Part shown: positions 7,616 to 19,265 of the stretch, piece by piece
How the letters are laid out: every line of letters begins with the position of its first letter
Position numbering within the stretch: position 1 is the first letter of the stretch
Assembly: GCA_016782445.1 (NCBI GenBank)
Contig: JADHYM010000007.1
Location: 1 to 43,910 of the forward strand
Source: Candidatus Omnitrophota bacterium
GTDB taxonomy: Bacteria > Omnitrophota > Gorgyraeia > JABMRN01 > RBG-13-46-9
Reading direction: 5' to 3'
Length of the DNA: 43,910 nt
The notes under the pieces: model-generated
What the model was told of the DNA's origin: nothing
The model's database searches: none
Seen by the model: the letters and a program-made list of their open reading frames with translations, nothing else
Translations under genes and position numbers: made by a program

Positions 7616-8077
7616 ATGAAAATAGTAAAAGGTAACTTAATAGCAAAGGGTATGAAATTCGCCCTCGTGATCTCGAGGTTCAATGAATTTATCTCATCGA
7701 GGCTTCTCGTAGGAGCGCAAGAGGCGCTTATTCGGCACGGGGCAGATGAAAAGGATCTGGCCGTCATTTGGGTGCCGGGGTCTTTTGAGATTCCACCGAT
7801 CGCTTCAAAGCTTGTAAAATCAGATAAGTACGACGCTGTTATCTGCCTGGGTGCGGTCATAAAGGGCGAGACGCCACATTTTGATTACATCTCAAATGAG
7901 GCAGCAAAGGGCGTTGCGAATGTCGCGCTTACAGGTAAGGTGCCATGCATTTTTGGAGTCATAACGGCAGATACTCTGGAGCAGGCCATAGACCGCGCCG
8001 GCGCGAAAGGCGGAAATAAAGGGCGCGACGCAGCGCTTTCCGCGATCGAGATGGCTAGTCTCTATTCAAAGGTTTAA
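7616..8077 (+). CDS. ribH: 6,7-dimethyl-8-ribityllumazine synthase
   Basis: 153 residues, the normal length. It condenses 5-amino-6-ribitylaminouracil with dihydroxybutanone phosphate to give the lumazine precursor of riboflavin. Recognisable segments are SRFNEFIS near the N-terminus, [23 protein letters not shown] with the catalytic His, and GVITADT. An AGGGGG ribosome binding site lies close to the ATG. It is separated from ribBA by a repeat element and followed 4 nt later by nusB. Confidence 0.96.
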   Translation: MKIVKGNLIAKGMKFALVISRFNEFISSRLLVGAQEALIRHGADEKDLAVIWVPGSFEIPPIASKLVKSDKYDAVICLGAVIKGETPHFDYISNEAAKGVANVALTGKVPCIFGVITADTLEQAIDRAGAKGGNKGRDAALSAIEMASLYSKV

Positions 8078-8081
8078 GCAT

Positions 8082-8492
8082 ATGCGTAACAGGACAAAAG
8101 CGCGCGAGTGCGCGCTTAAAATCTTATATGCGGCCGATATAACAAAAGATGCGCCCGGAGACTGTTCGGATATCTTCTGGCAAACCCACGAGGCAGTGAA
8201 AAAGGAAGTCAGGGATTTTACCGCGTTTATCACCGAAGGCGTCCAAAAGAACGGTAAATACATAGACTCGGTTATTACCAAATATGCCAAAAACTGGCAG
8301 CTTAAGAGAATGGCGACGATTGATCGAAATATACTGCGAATCTCCACGTTCGAGCTTTTATTTGCCGAAGATGTGCCGCCGAAAGTGTCCATAAACGAGG
8401 CGATAGAGATGGCCAAGAAATACGGCGACAAGGACTCCGGTAAATTCGTTAACGGCGTGTTGGATAAAATCAATAAAACGGAGCAAAAATGA
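8082..8492 (+). CDS. nusB: Transcription antitermination factor NusB
   Basis: 136 residues, all helical. It has the RTKARECALKILY-like N-terminus and the RMATIDRNILRISTFELL segment that typify NusB, and ends with INEAIEMAKKYG and a KFVNGVLDKI helix. NusB binds boxA RNA with NusE (S10) to protect rRNA transcripts from early termination. Its place after ribH is a widely conserved arrangement. The last codons overlap the start of the PHP gene (ATGA at 8489). Confidence 0.94.
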   Translation: MRNRTKARECALKILYAADITKDAPGDCSDIFWQTHEAVKKEVRDFTAFITEGVQKNGKYIDSVITKYAKNWQLKRMATIDRNILRISTFELLFAEDVPPKVSINEAIEMAKKYGDKDSGKFVNGVLDKINKTEQK

Positions 8493-9331
8493 ACCAGCGT
8501 TACGCGGACCTGCACGTGCACACCTATTTTTCAGACGGCACCTTTTCACCCGAAGAGGTCGTAAGAACCGCTAAAGAAAAAGGCTTAGCTGCGATTGCTA
8601 TTTGCGACCATGACTCGGTTGATGGCATTTCACCCTGCATTAAACTGGCCGGAGAGGAACTGGAGATAATACCGGGCGTTGAGCTTACGGTAATAAAGGA
8701 ACGAAGAGAAGTGCATGTATTGGGCTATTTCGTGTCGTGGGAGGAGAAATGGTTTGTCGATACGCTAAAGGATCTTCAGGAAAAAAGGGTGAAGAGGATG
8801 CGTAAAATGATAGAGAAGCTTGCGCACCACGGGATAGACATAGACGCTGAAGAGCTTCTTGAAGAGTCGGGGCAGGGCTCGGTGGGGCGTTTACATCTTG
8901 CGCGCAAGATGGCCCAAACAGGTCAGATTCCAACCCTCCAAACGGCTTTTGATAAATATATAGGTGACCTGAAACCCTGCTACGTGGAGGATGTAGGGTT
9001 TGAAGCGACTCAAGCCGTGGATACAATAATAAGAGCGGGAGGCGTTCCGGTTATCGCGCATCCGGGTATTCTGGGAAACGATGACCTTGTCCGCAAGTTT
9101 ATACGATACGGGATACGTGGCATAGAGGCATTTCATATTGATCAATCTTCTTCCGTAAGCAAAAAATACCAAAAAATGGCAGAAGAAAACAATCTTTTAA
9201 TAACAGGTGGTTCGGATTGTCATGGCCTTGCCAAAAAAGAGGTCCTGATGGGCAAGGTAAAGGTGCCATATCCCGTCGTGGAAAGACTGAAAGAGGAAAG
9301 AGATCGCATAAGGAATAAGTCTGCGGGATAA
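8489..9331 (+). CDS. PHP-domain phosphoesterase, TrpH/RNase AM-like
   Basis: 280 residues. The N-terminal DLHVHTYFSDGTF carries metal ligands His9, His11 and Asp16; CDHDSVDG holds His41; later PGVEL, a VIAHPG segment and GGSDCHG complete the PHP metal centre. Family members are 3',5'-nucleoside bisphosphate phosphatases or 5'-3' RNA trimming enzymes, so a role in RNA turnover is likely but not proven. It lies within the riboflavin operon with no obvious link to flavin synthesis. Confidence 0.85.
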   Translation: MNQRYADLHVHTYFSDGTFSPEEVVRTAKEKGLAAIAICDHDSVDGISPCIKLAGEELEIIPGVELTVIKERREVHVLGYFVSWEEKWFVDTLKDLQEKRVKRMRKMIEKLAHHGIDIDAEELLEESGQGSVGRLHLARKMAQTGQIPTLQTAFDKYIGDLKPCYVEDVGFEATQAVDTIIRAGGVPVIAHPGILGNDDLVRKFIRYGIRGIEAFHIDQSSSVSKKYQKMAEENNLLITGGSDCHGLAKKEVLMGKVKVPYPVVERLKEERDRIRNKSAG

Positions 9332-9335
9332 AAAA

Positions 9336-9788
9336 ATGCTGAACACTCACGAGCATTTTATGCGGGAAGCTATAAGGCTCGCAAGACGCGCAAAGGGCAA
9401 GACGTATCCCAACCCCGCGGTAGGGGCGGTGGTCGTAAACGACAAAAAAATTATAAGCAAGGATTACCATAAAAAATGTGGTTTGCCGCACGCAGAAGCA
9501 CTGGCGCTTGCGAAGGCCCGGGAAAAAGCCAAAGGAGCGTCTCTTTACGTAACGCTTGAGCCGTGCGCGCACCACGGAAAGACGCCTCCCTGCGTCAGCG
9601 CAATAATAAAAAGCGGGATAAAAAAAGTGTACGTCGGAATAAAGGACCCCAATCCCCTGGTTAACGGAAAAGGAATAAAAATGCTGCGCAATAATAATAT
9701 TTCCGTCAGGGTGGGCATTTGTAGGAGCCAGGCAGAAAAGCTTAACATCGATTACATAAAAAAGATGCAAGATACGAAAGCGAGATAA
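9336..9788 (+). CDS. ribD: Riboflavin-specific deaminase, RibD N-terminal domain only
   Basis: 150 residues of cytidine-deaminase fold that match the N-terminal half of RibD: PNPAVGAVV, the zinc motif HAE (His52, Glu54), and PC with Cys77 and Cys86 in the CAHHGKTPPC segment. It deaminates the pyrimidine intermediate of riboflavin synthesis. Ordinary bifunctional RibD is about 360 residues. Here the reductase half is absent and ribE starts only 2 nt after the stop, so no remnant fits between them. The reductase must be encoded elsewhere or replaced. Confidence 0.9.
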   Translation: MLNTHEHFMREAIRLARRAKGKTYPNPAVGAVVVNDKKIISKDYHKKCGLPHAEALALAKAREKAKGASLYVTLEPCAHHGKTPPCVSAIIKSGIKKVYVGIKDPNPLVNGKGIKMLRNNNISVRVGICRSQAEKLNIDYIKKMQDTKAR

Positions 9789-9790
9789 CC

Positions 9791-10426
9791 GTGTTTACGG
9801 GTATTATCGAAGAGACAGCAAGAATTAAAGAAATAACAAAAAAAAGAAGCTCTTACTTTTTGGGCATTCGCCTCGAAAATAAACTTGAGAATATTGAAAA
9901 AGGCCAGAGTATTGCGGTAAACGGCGCCTGCCTCACCGTTATAAAGCATTCTGAAAATGAGCTTTTTTTTGAAGTGGTGCCGGAAACTTTTTCGCGCACT
10001 TCCTTAAAGCGCCTTAAAAAGGGCGATATTGTAAACATCGAAAGGGCGCTACGCGTTTCATCGCGTATCGAAGGGCATTTTGTGCTGGGACACATCGATA
10101 CGGTGGGAAAAATCGTATCGATCGGAAAATTTCCGCGTTTTTACGTAGATTTATCCATAAGCGGCATGCAAGGCGGATACGTTGTGGAAAAGGGTTCGAT
10201 TGCCGTCGACGGCATAAGCCTTACAGTGGGCGATGTTTCTGAAAAGGGTTTAAGGGTTTATGTTATTCCGCATACCTTCGAAAAAACAAACATAAAGTAC
10301 AAAAAAATAAACGATCCCGTGAACATCGAATATGATGTACTCAGAAAATACATTGAAAAATCGGACGGAAAAAAACCGGAAAGCTATATCACCGAAGGTT
10401 TCCTGGCGGAAAAAGGTTTTATTTGA
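9791..10426 (+). CDS. ribE: Riboflavin synthase alpha subunit
   Basis: 211 residues starting at GTG 9791. The canonical MFTGIIEE start and two tandem lumazine-binding barrels are visible (first with AVNGACLTV at about 40-48, second with AVDGISLTV at about 138-146). It dismutates two lumazine molecules into riboflavin and the pyrimidine that RibH reuses. It is the last riboflavin gene of the operon; the kinase/FAD synthetase is ribF at 21210. Confidence 0.95.
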   Translation: MFTGIIEETARIKEITKKRSSYFLGIRLENKLENIEKGQSIAVNGACLTVIKHSENELFFEVVPETFSRTSLKRLKKGDIVNIERALRVSSRIEGHFVLGHIDTVGKIVSIGKFPRFYVDLSISGMQGGYVVEKGSIAVDGISLTVGDVSEKGLRVYVIPHTFEKTNIKYKKINDPVNIEYDVLRKYIEKSDGKKPESYITEGFLAEKGFI

Positions 10427-10474
10427 TTTTGTGAATTTTGTGTGGTAAGGTAAATCTTCAAAGGAGGTAAAGAT

Positions 10475-10807
10475 ATGAAAAAAATAGCTTTATTTATAGT
10501 TTTTGTAATGCTTTTTGCGGTTGCGAGCAGTGCGTTTGCCGATGATGCTCTGAAAAAACTTGGCAGGGGCGTTGCAAACGTGGCGACATGTCCGATAGAG
10601 ATCGTTTACAGGATAGCTGAAGCCAACAAAGAAAGCGGTCCGTTCGCTGCCATGACGTGGGGCGTTGTGAACGGCACATGGAGAACGCTGGTTCGGGCGG
10701 TAGTCGGGGCCTATGAAATCGTTTCGTTTCCCGTACCCATACCGGCGGATTACAAACCGGTTATCGATGACCCGGAATTTTTCTTGGGCGACGGGGGGCT
10801 CTATTGA
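10475..10807 (+). CDS. Exosortase-associated TIGR04073-type secreted protein
   Basis: 110 residues. A signal peptide with cleavage after AFA (residue 22) is followed by a short conserved body: KKLGRGVANVATCPIEI, a GPFAAMTWG segment, then a GTWRTLVRAVVGAYEIVSFP segment. This pattern matches the putative exosortase-associated family TIGR04073, which is common in Omnitrophota and Verrucomicrobia; its function is unknown and no exosortase gene is in the window. A strong AAAGGAGG ribosome binding site and an intrinsic terminator (10835-10862) suggest a short, highly expressed unit at the end of the riboflavin operon or on its own. Confidence 0.75.
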   Translation: MKKIALFIVFVMLFAVASSAFADDALKKLGRGVANVATCPIEIVYRIAEANKESGPFAAMTWGVVNGTWRTLVRAVVGAYEIVSFPVPIPADYKPVIDDPEFFLGDGGLY

Positions 10808-10834
10808 TTTAATTTCGCGACAAAGATACTAAAA

Positions 10835-10862
10835 AAGGCGGGTAACTCACCCGCCTTTTTTT
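10835..10862 (+). terminator. Intrinsic terminator after the TIGR04073-type gene
   Basis: Stem AAGGCGGGT (10835-10843) with ACCCGCCTT (10849-10857), loop AACTC, and a T-run to 10862. Confidence 0.93.
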
Positions 10863-10876
10863 ATTAAAGTTGCATA

Positions 10877-10987
10877 GGCGGTTGCGGTTGCGTCGCGAGA
10901 AACGTCAATCGTCGAAGGGTTGCGTAAAAAGAGACACAACCGATAAACGCAACCGTTTCGCAGGACGCCACCGACCGACGCAACCGT
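10877..10987. repeat. CGCAACCG-type palindromic repeat
   Basis: The left part (10877-10904) is the reverse complement of 5959-5986 with one mismatch in 28. The right part (about 10936-10986) carries the same motif in the opposite direction (CAACCGATAAACGCAACCG, later CGCAACCG). The element is thus an imperfect palindrome built from two inverted copies of the unit seen once at 5939-5990. It lies just after a terminator and holds no credible gene. Confidence 0.65.
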
Positions 10988-11087
10988 CTAATGGAAGATT
11001 CTTTCCCATTGCATTTCATACCCCATTTATGTATACTATTCTATTACTCTATAGCTAGTAATATTGATATATAAGGCGAAAATTGTA

Positions 11088-11165
11088 GAAAATTCATGGT
11101 CCTTCAGCAGTGGTAAATGCTTCCTAAGGGTCGCATTTACAGCACTGCCTCAGGATCGAATTTTC
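11088..11165. repeat. Imperfect 78-bp hairpin upstream of tRNA-Pro
   Basis: Paired segments are GAAAATTC (11088-11095) with GAATTTTC (11158-11165), GGTCCT with AGGATC, CAGTG with CACTG and GTAAATGC (11113-11120) with GCATTTAC (11133-11140). The loop is 12 nt. The inner flanks GGTCCTTC and TCAGGATC recur at 2101-2131 around a different stem. Confidence 0.65.
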
Positions 11166-11179
11166 TTAAAGCGAAAATT

Positions 11180-11257
11180 CGGGGCGTAGCGCAGCTTGGC
11201 TAGCGCGCTTGGTTCGGGACCAAGAGGTCGACGGTTCGAATCCGTCCGCCCCGACCA
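11180..11257 (+). tRNA. tRNA-Pro, anticodon CGG
   Basis: The acceptor stem CGGGGCG (11180-11186) pairs with CGCCCCG, followed by discriminator A and an encoded CCA. The anticodon stem CTTGG/CCAAG encloses loop TTCGGGA, giving anticodon CGG, which reads CCG proline codons. The T arm shows GGTTCGAATCC. Confidence 0.96.
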
Positions 11258-11259
11258 TT

Positions 11260-11361
11260 CTGCTTCGCCGAAGCGCTTTCGCCTTCGGCTTCGCAGGAAT
11301 TGGCGCGAAGCAGAGAAGTTCCTTCGAAGCTGAACGCGTAAGCAATTCAGCGAAGAAGAAC
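11260..11361. other. Hairpin-rich spacer between tRNA-Pro and acylphosphatase gene
   Basis: CTGCTTCGC (11260-11268) pairs with GCGAAGCAG (11305-11313) around a loop full of TTCGCC-like repeats. A second stem, imperfect, pairs GTTCCTTCGAAGCTGAA (11318-11334) with a segment ending at 11361. No T-run is present, so a processing or termination role for the tRNA transcript is only possible. Nothing else was seen between 11258 and 11392. Confidence 0.45.
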
Positions 11362-11392
11362 CATTTTAGTAGTAAGCGTAACTTCTATACTC

Positions 11393-11670
11393 ATGTCAAA
11401 AAAACGCGCGCACATAATTTACTCCGGAAACGTCCATGGCGTGGGGTTTCGGTGGACAGCGGAAAGAGCGGCTTTTCCGCTTCACCTTACCGGCTGGGTT
11501 ATGAACTGCCCGAACGGAACGGTCGAAGTTACCTGCGAAGGCAGAGAAGATGATATTAATGCGTTTATCGACAGGGTAAAAGAAGAGATGTCCGGTTACA
11601 TAGGCTCCACGAGAGTTTCCTGGCAGGAAGCCACCGGCGAATTCAATTCATTTCACATACGGTCTTGCTA

Positions 11671-11671
<1 letters not shown>
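11393..11671 (+). CDS. acyP: Acylphosphatase
   Basis: 92 residues, the standard length. It hydrolyses acyl phosphates in the cytoplasm. The signature GNVHGVGFRW carries the catalytic Arg20, and GWVMNCPNGTVEV carries the catalytic Asn38. The ATG at 11393 gives the canonical start, although no good ribosome binding site is visible. The stop codon overlaps the start of the next gene (TAATG at 11669-11673). Confidence 0.94.
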
Positions 11672-14933
<3,262 letters not shown>

Positions 14934-14941
<8 letters not shown>

Positions 14942-15554
14942 CGACCAAGCAGTAAAGACATTTGTCGTCGGCGCGCTTGAGACAAACTGTTATCTTCTCT
15001 ATAGCCGAAAATCAAAAGAGGGCTTCCTTATAGACCCGGGCGCCTTTGACAGGCGCGTCGAAAAAGCCATAAAAGAAGGCGGTATAAGAATTAAAAATAT
15101 AATAAATACGCACGCCCATATAGACCACATCTCGGGAAACAAGAAGTTTGGGTACCCAATCCTTATTCACGAGCGCGATAACGAGCTTTTGCAGAACCCC
15201 TCCAAGAATTTGGCGTTTTTTGTCGGCCTTTTTTCGGAGTCGCCTTCGGCGAGCGGATTGCTTAAGGATGGCGATATCATAGAAGCTACGGATTTAAAAA
15301 TCAAGGTGCTACATACGCCGGGCCATACGCCGGGGGGCATATCGCTTCTTTGCGGAAACATGATTTTTACGGGGGACACGCTTTTTTGCGAAGGCGTGGG
15401 GAGAGTGGATTTTCCTTACTCAAACGAGAAAGCGCTTTTCGATTCGATAAGGAACAAGCTTATGAAGCTTGATGACTCTACAGAGGTTTTTCCCGGTCAC
15501 GGCCCGGCCACTACGATCGGGCATGAGCGAAAAGCAAACCCTTTTTTAGCTTAG
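14934..15554 (+). CDS. Metallo-beta-lactamase-fold hydrolase, glyoxalase II-like
   Basis: 206 residues. The THAHIDH motif gives metal ligands His60, His62, Asp64 and His65. Further ligands lie in HTPGHTPGG, in FTGDTLF (Asp) and in the final PGHGPATT (His). The size and the NCY segment near residue 18 fit the small cytoplasmic hydroxyacylglutathione-hydrolase-like group. The true thioester or other substrate is unknown. Confidence 0.85.
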
Positions 15555-15566
15555 AAAAATGTATTT

Positions 15567-15678
15567 TGATTACACAGATTTTATGCTTATAAAAATATGC
15601 AGCCAAAGATTACACAGATAGAAAATTAATCTGTGTAATCTATATTGCACATTTATGAGCAAGAAATCCGTGTAATCA
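15567..15678. repeat. Nested palindromic repeat, copy 2 (before xerD)
   Basis: A 112-bp unit matching 7482-7595 in the same orientation: outer TGATTACACAG/TGTAATCA, a shared TGCTTATAAAAATATGCA block, a central hairpin GATTACACAGAT/ATCTGTGTAATC and a closing TGAGCA. The two copies differ mostly in the loops. It ends 9 nt before the start codon of the recombinase gene, so the usual ribosome binding site region lies within or right next to it. Confidence 0.85.
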
Positions 15679-15687
15679 TATTTAAAT

Positions 15688-16578
15688 ATGGAAGAACTTA
15701 TAAAACAATTTTTGGACTATCTTGCGGTAGAAAGGGGTCTAAGCGAGAATACCCTGGTAAGTTACGGGCGGGATCTGGCAAAGTTCTCGCAATTTCTTGG
15801 TTCGCGCAGCGCGCAAGACATACGTAAGATAACAAAAAACGATATATCGAAATATCTCTTTTTTTTGAAAGGCAATAAGCTGTCTTCGAATTCGATAGCA
15901 AGAAACCTCGTAGCGATAAAAGTTTTTTACAGATTTCTTGTCACGGAACGAATCATGACCGAAGACGTAGCCGGTATTTTTGAGTCCCCTAAAATTTGGC
16001 GGGCTCTCCCCGAGGTGCTTACAGGAGCCGAGGTGGCCAAGATCATAGAAAGCCCCTGCCCGAAGGACTCGGCGGGCCTTCGTGATAGGGCGGTGCTCGA
16101 GCTTATGTACGCTACGGGCATGCGGGTTTCCGAAGTGGCGGACCTTGTGCTTGAAGGGCTCAATCTCGACGTCGGTTTTATAAAATGCAAAGGAAAAGGC
16201 GGGAAGGAACGCATCATTCCGGTAGGGAGAAAGGCAAAAGACGCCCTTTTAAAATATCTTGAAAAATCCAGGAAGAAATTATCGAAAAAAGCCGCTCTTG
16301 ATAAGCATCTTTTTGTTTCGCGTCTTGGCAGGAGGCTTTCCCGGCAATCCCTGTGGAAGTTGATAAAAAAATACACGCGCCGGGCAGGTATAAAAAGGAA
16401 GATAACGCCCCACACGCTTAGGCACTCGTTCGCGACGCACCTTTTGGAAAGAGGAGCGGATTTGAGAAGCCTCCAGGAAATGCTCGGGCACGCGGATATT
16501 TCGACCACGCAGCTTTACACGCACATTGATAAATCAAGATTGAAGGGAATTCACAAGAAGTACCATCCAAGAGGATAA
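15688..16578 (+). CDS. xerD: Tyrosine recombinase XerD/XerC
   Basis: 296 residues, the usual length for Xer recombinases. It resolves chromosome dimers at dif together with FtsK, whose gene lies at 25042. An N-terminal SAM-like core-binding domain (1-90) is followed by the catalytic domain with Arg146, Lys170, His242, Arg245, His268 and nucleophile Tyr277. C versus D assignment is uncertain. It begins right after a palindromic repeat and has no clear Shine-Dalgarno sequence. Confidence 0.9.
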   Translation: MEELIKQFLDYLAVERGLSENTLVSYGRDLAKFSQFLGSRSAQDIRKITKNDISKYLFFLKGNKLSSNSIARNLVAIKVFYRFLVTERIMTEDVAGIFESPKIWRALPEVLTGAEVAKIIESPCPKDSAGLRDRAVLELMYATGMRVSEVADLVLEGLNLDVGFIKCKGKGGKERIIPVGRKAKDALLKYLEKSRKKLSKKAALDKHLFVSRLGRRLSRQSLWKLIKKYTRRAGIKRKITPHTLRHSFATHLLERGADLRSLQEMLGHADISTTQLYTHIDKSRLKGIHKKYHPRG

Positions 16579-16580
16579 AA

Positions 16581-19232
16581 ATGGACCTAATTGTTACTCA
16601 CAATAACGCTGATTTCGACGCGTTCAGCTCGCTCGTCGCGGCTAAAAAACTTTATCCGGGCGCGAAGCTTCTCCTGCCCGGTTCGCAGGAGAAGTCACTC
16701 CGAGAATTTTTGTCCCTCGCGAAAGATAAGATAGCGGTGGAGAATGAAAGAACGTGCCCCTTAAACCGCGTCAGGCGCCTTATTATAGTAGATACCAGGC
16801 AAAAGCCAAGGATTGGTGCCGCTGCTTCTCTTTTAGCCAACCATTCCGTTGACGTACATATATACGACCATCATCCCAGGGCTGCTCACGACATAAAAGG
16901 CTCGCATGATGTTTTCAAGGAAGTCGGCGCGACCGTAACGATTCTTCTTGAAATATTGCGAAAGAAAAAAGGAGTGCATATTACGCCGCTTGAGGCAACT
17001 ATCATGCTCCTTGGAATATATGAAGAGACAGGATCCCTTACCTACAGGACCACTACGAAGCTGGACGTTGACACGGTCAGCTATTTGCTTTCAAAAGGCG
17101 CTAATCTGCAGGCTGCTGCTTCGTATATAAACAGGCACCTTACAGAGGCAGAGCTCGCTTTTTTAATAACGCTTCTTGATTCCACGAAGGTATTTTCCGT
17201 AAACGGCGTAAACGTGGCGATTGCCGAAGGAAATATAAAAGGTTTTGTAGGGGAGCTTGGCACGATTGTGCGCAAGCTGCAGGATATAGAGAATTTTCCG
17301 ATCCTTTTCGTTGTTTTCAGGATAGGCGAAAAGATCCGCTTGATGGCGCGTTCCAGATTCAAGGGCCTGGATGTTAATAGGCTACTCAAACAGTTCGGGG
17401 GCGGCGGGCACAGAAGCGCCGCGAGCGCAAAGATCAACGCTTCTTGCATCGAAGACACGAGGGAAAAACTTCTCAAGTACCTTAAATACCACATAAAGGT
17501 CAATGTTTATGCGAGCGACATAATGAGCTCTCCCGTGAAAACCATAACAGGGGATTATAGCGTGAAAAACGCGGAAAAACTTCTCCGAGAATATAAACTT
17601 AAAGGACTTCCGGTTGTAGAAAAGAATAGGATCATAGGCATGATCACGCTCGGCGATATTAGGAAGGCGCTGAAATACAAGTACGCCCATGCTTCGATAA
17701 AGGGATACATGCAAAGGTCCGTTGTCACAGTAAAACCCAACACCCCTCTTCATGTTATGCAGCGGGTAATGCTTGAGAAGAGAATAGGCCGTTTCCCGGT
17801 AGTGAAAAAAAGAGCTCTTGTAGGAATCGTAACGCGGACGGATATTCTTAAAAGCGTGCATAAAGGAATTTTTGAAAAAAAATCCGTAAAAAACGCGCGC
17901 CCCGGACTGAATGTAACCGGCAGGATGAAAAAAACTCTGCCGGCCGAAATACAGAAAATTTTGCATACAATAGGCAGCATGGCGAACAAAGCCGACTCAA
18001 GCGCTTTCGTGGTAGGGGGGCTTGTCCGCGATCTCATTTTAGGTGTAAAGAATTTTGACCTGGACATAGTCATCGAGGGAAACGCTATTGATTTTGGTAA
18101 GGCTCTAGCCGACCACTACAAGGGAAGCCTCGTAGTTCACAAAAAATTCGGAACATGCACGATTTTTATGAACTGGCCGAAGGGTTTGAGGCGTCCCGCG
18201 AACGCAGGCCAAAAATTCAAGATAGACCTGGCTACGGCAAGGCGCGAATCCTACGAGAGCCCGGCGGCGCTCCCGACGGTAGAATTCAGCACCCTGAAAG
18301 ACGATTTAAGAAGGCGGGATTTTACCATAAACGCCATGGCCGCGAGCCTCAATAAGAAAAATTTCGGGCAGCTTGTGGATTTCTTTGGCGGGGAAAACGA
18401 CCTCGAAAGGGGCGTAATAAGGGTATTGCACGACGCCAGTTTCATAGATGACCCGACGCGTATTTTTAGGGCCGTGCGTTTTGAGCAGCGCTTTGATTTT
18501 CACATCGACGGCTATACGGAAAATCTCATAAAGCACGCCATAAGAGAAGAGATGTTCAAAAGAACGGAAAATCAGCGTATCAGGGACGAGCTTGTTCTTA
18601 TGCTTCAAGAAGAAAACCCCCTGAAGGCCATAATGCGTATGAAGGAGCTGGGAGAGCTGCGGTTCATACATAAAAGAATTACGGTAACAAAAGAAAAGAT
18701 CCGCCTTTTTAAAAAGTTGAAAGGCGCTCTTATCTGGTATTCAAGAAGCAAATATACGGCATTCAGGGCCCGCAAAAGGCGCATAGACAGGTGGGTTCTG
18801 TACCTTATGGCGCTTCTTTTAGAAATTGGCCCGGAAGAGACAAGAAAAGTGTGCGAAAAATTCGCTCTCACGCGAATGGCCCGCATGAGGCTTATTTCCT
18901 GCAAAAGGAATTTTAAAAAAACCATGAAGGTCCTGTCGCAGGAATATGCCCGCCCCAGCGAGGTTTATTCCGCGCTCGCGTCGCTTTCTTTCGAGGAGAT
19001 ACTTTTTATCCGCGCCTCGGCTCAAGGTATCAGGGTAAGGAAGAGGATCGATGCCTTTTTCCGGGAATACAGCGACACGAAAATAAAAATAGGCGGAAAC
19101 GAGCTTAAAAAACTGGGTGCGGTACCTGGGCCGGTTTACAGGAAAATTTTGACTAGAACCCTACATAAAAAATTAGACGGGGAACTAAAGACGAAAAAAG
19201 ACGAAATCGAATTCGCTAAGAAATGTTTATGA
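16581..19232 (+). CDS. DHH-CBS-CBS-tRNA nucleotidyltransferase fusion
   Basis: 883 residues with three functional parts. The N-terminal DHH phosphoesterase (about 1-300) shows HNNADFDAF, YDHHPR near 94-99 and a DHHA1-type GGGGHRSAA near 272. Two CBS domains follow (about 310-435). A class II poly(A)/CCA nucleotidyltransferase occupies about 460-883, with GGLVRD near 476 and the catalytic Asp pair in FDLDIVI. Similar fusions act as A-adding tRNA nucleotidyltransferases in bacteria that split CCA addition between two enzymes. Here that is inferred, because whether it adds A only or CCA cannot be told. It starts 2 nt after the recombinase stop. Confidence 0.88.
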   Translation: MDLIVTHNNADFDAFSSLVAAKKLYPGAKLLLPGSQEKSLREFLSLAKDKIAVENERTCPLNRVRRLIIVDTRQKPRIGAAASLLANHSVDVHIYDHHPRAAHDIKGSHDVFKEVGATVTILLEILRKKKGVHITPLEATIMLLGIYEETGSLTYRTTTKLDVDTVSYLLSKGANLQAAASYINRHLTEAELAFLITLLDSTKVFSVNGVNVAIAEGNIKGFVGELGTIVRKLQDIENFPILFVVFRIGEKIRLMARSRFKGLDVNRLLKQFGGGGHRSAASAKINASCIEDTREKLLKYLKYHIKVNVYASDIMSSPVKTITGDYSVKNAEKLLREYKLKGLPVVEKNRIIGMITLGDIRKALKYKYAHASIKGYMQRSVVTVKPNTPLHVMQRVMLEKRIGRFPVVKKRALVGIVTRTDILKSVHKGIFEKKSVKNARPGLNVTGRMKKTLPAEIQKILHTIGSMANKADSSAFVVGGLVRDLILGVKNFDLDIVIEGNAIDFGKALADHYKGSLVVHKKFGTCTIFMNWPKGLRRPANAGQKFKIDLATARRESYESPAALPTVEFSTLKDDLRRRDFTINAMAASLNKKNFGQLVDFFGGENDLERGVIRVLHDASFIDDPTRIFRAVRFEQRFDFHIDGYTENLIKHAIREEMFKRTENQRIRDELVLMLQEENPLKAIMRMKELGELRFIHKRITVTKEKIRLFKKLKGALIWYSRSKYTAFRARKRRIDRWVLYLMALLLEIGPEETRKVCEKFALTRMARMRLISCKRNFKKTMKVLSQEYARPSEVYSALASLSFEEILFIRASAQGIRVRKRIDAFFREYSDTKIKIGGNELKKLGAVPGPVYRKILTRTLHKKLDGELKTKKDEIEFAKKCL

Positions 19233-19265
19233 AAATTGTCATAAACGGTAAATAAGGAGAACAAA

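Noticed and set aside
9099-9770. Open minus-strand frame of 223 codons over the PHP and ribD genes
   Set aside because: Both + strand genes are certain by motif, and the reverse frame shows no domain, no signal and odd composition.
10427-10470. Degenerate copy of the GATTACACAG repeat
   Set aside because: Only a few short TGATTTTGTG-like words match; no palindrome is formed.
11180-11400. Genomic island boundary at tRNA-Pro
   Set aside because: No duplicated tRNA 3' end or integrase is nearby; flanking genes are ordinary housekeeping genes. The Xer gene at 15688 has normal housekeeping features.
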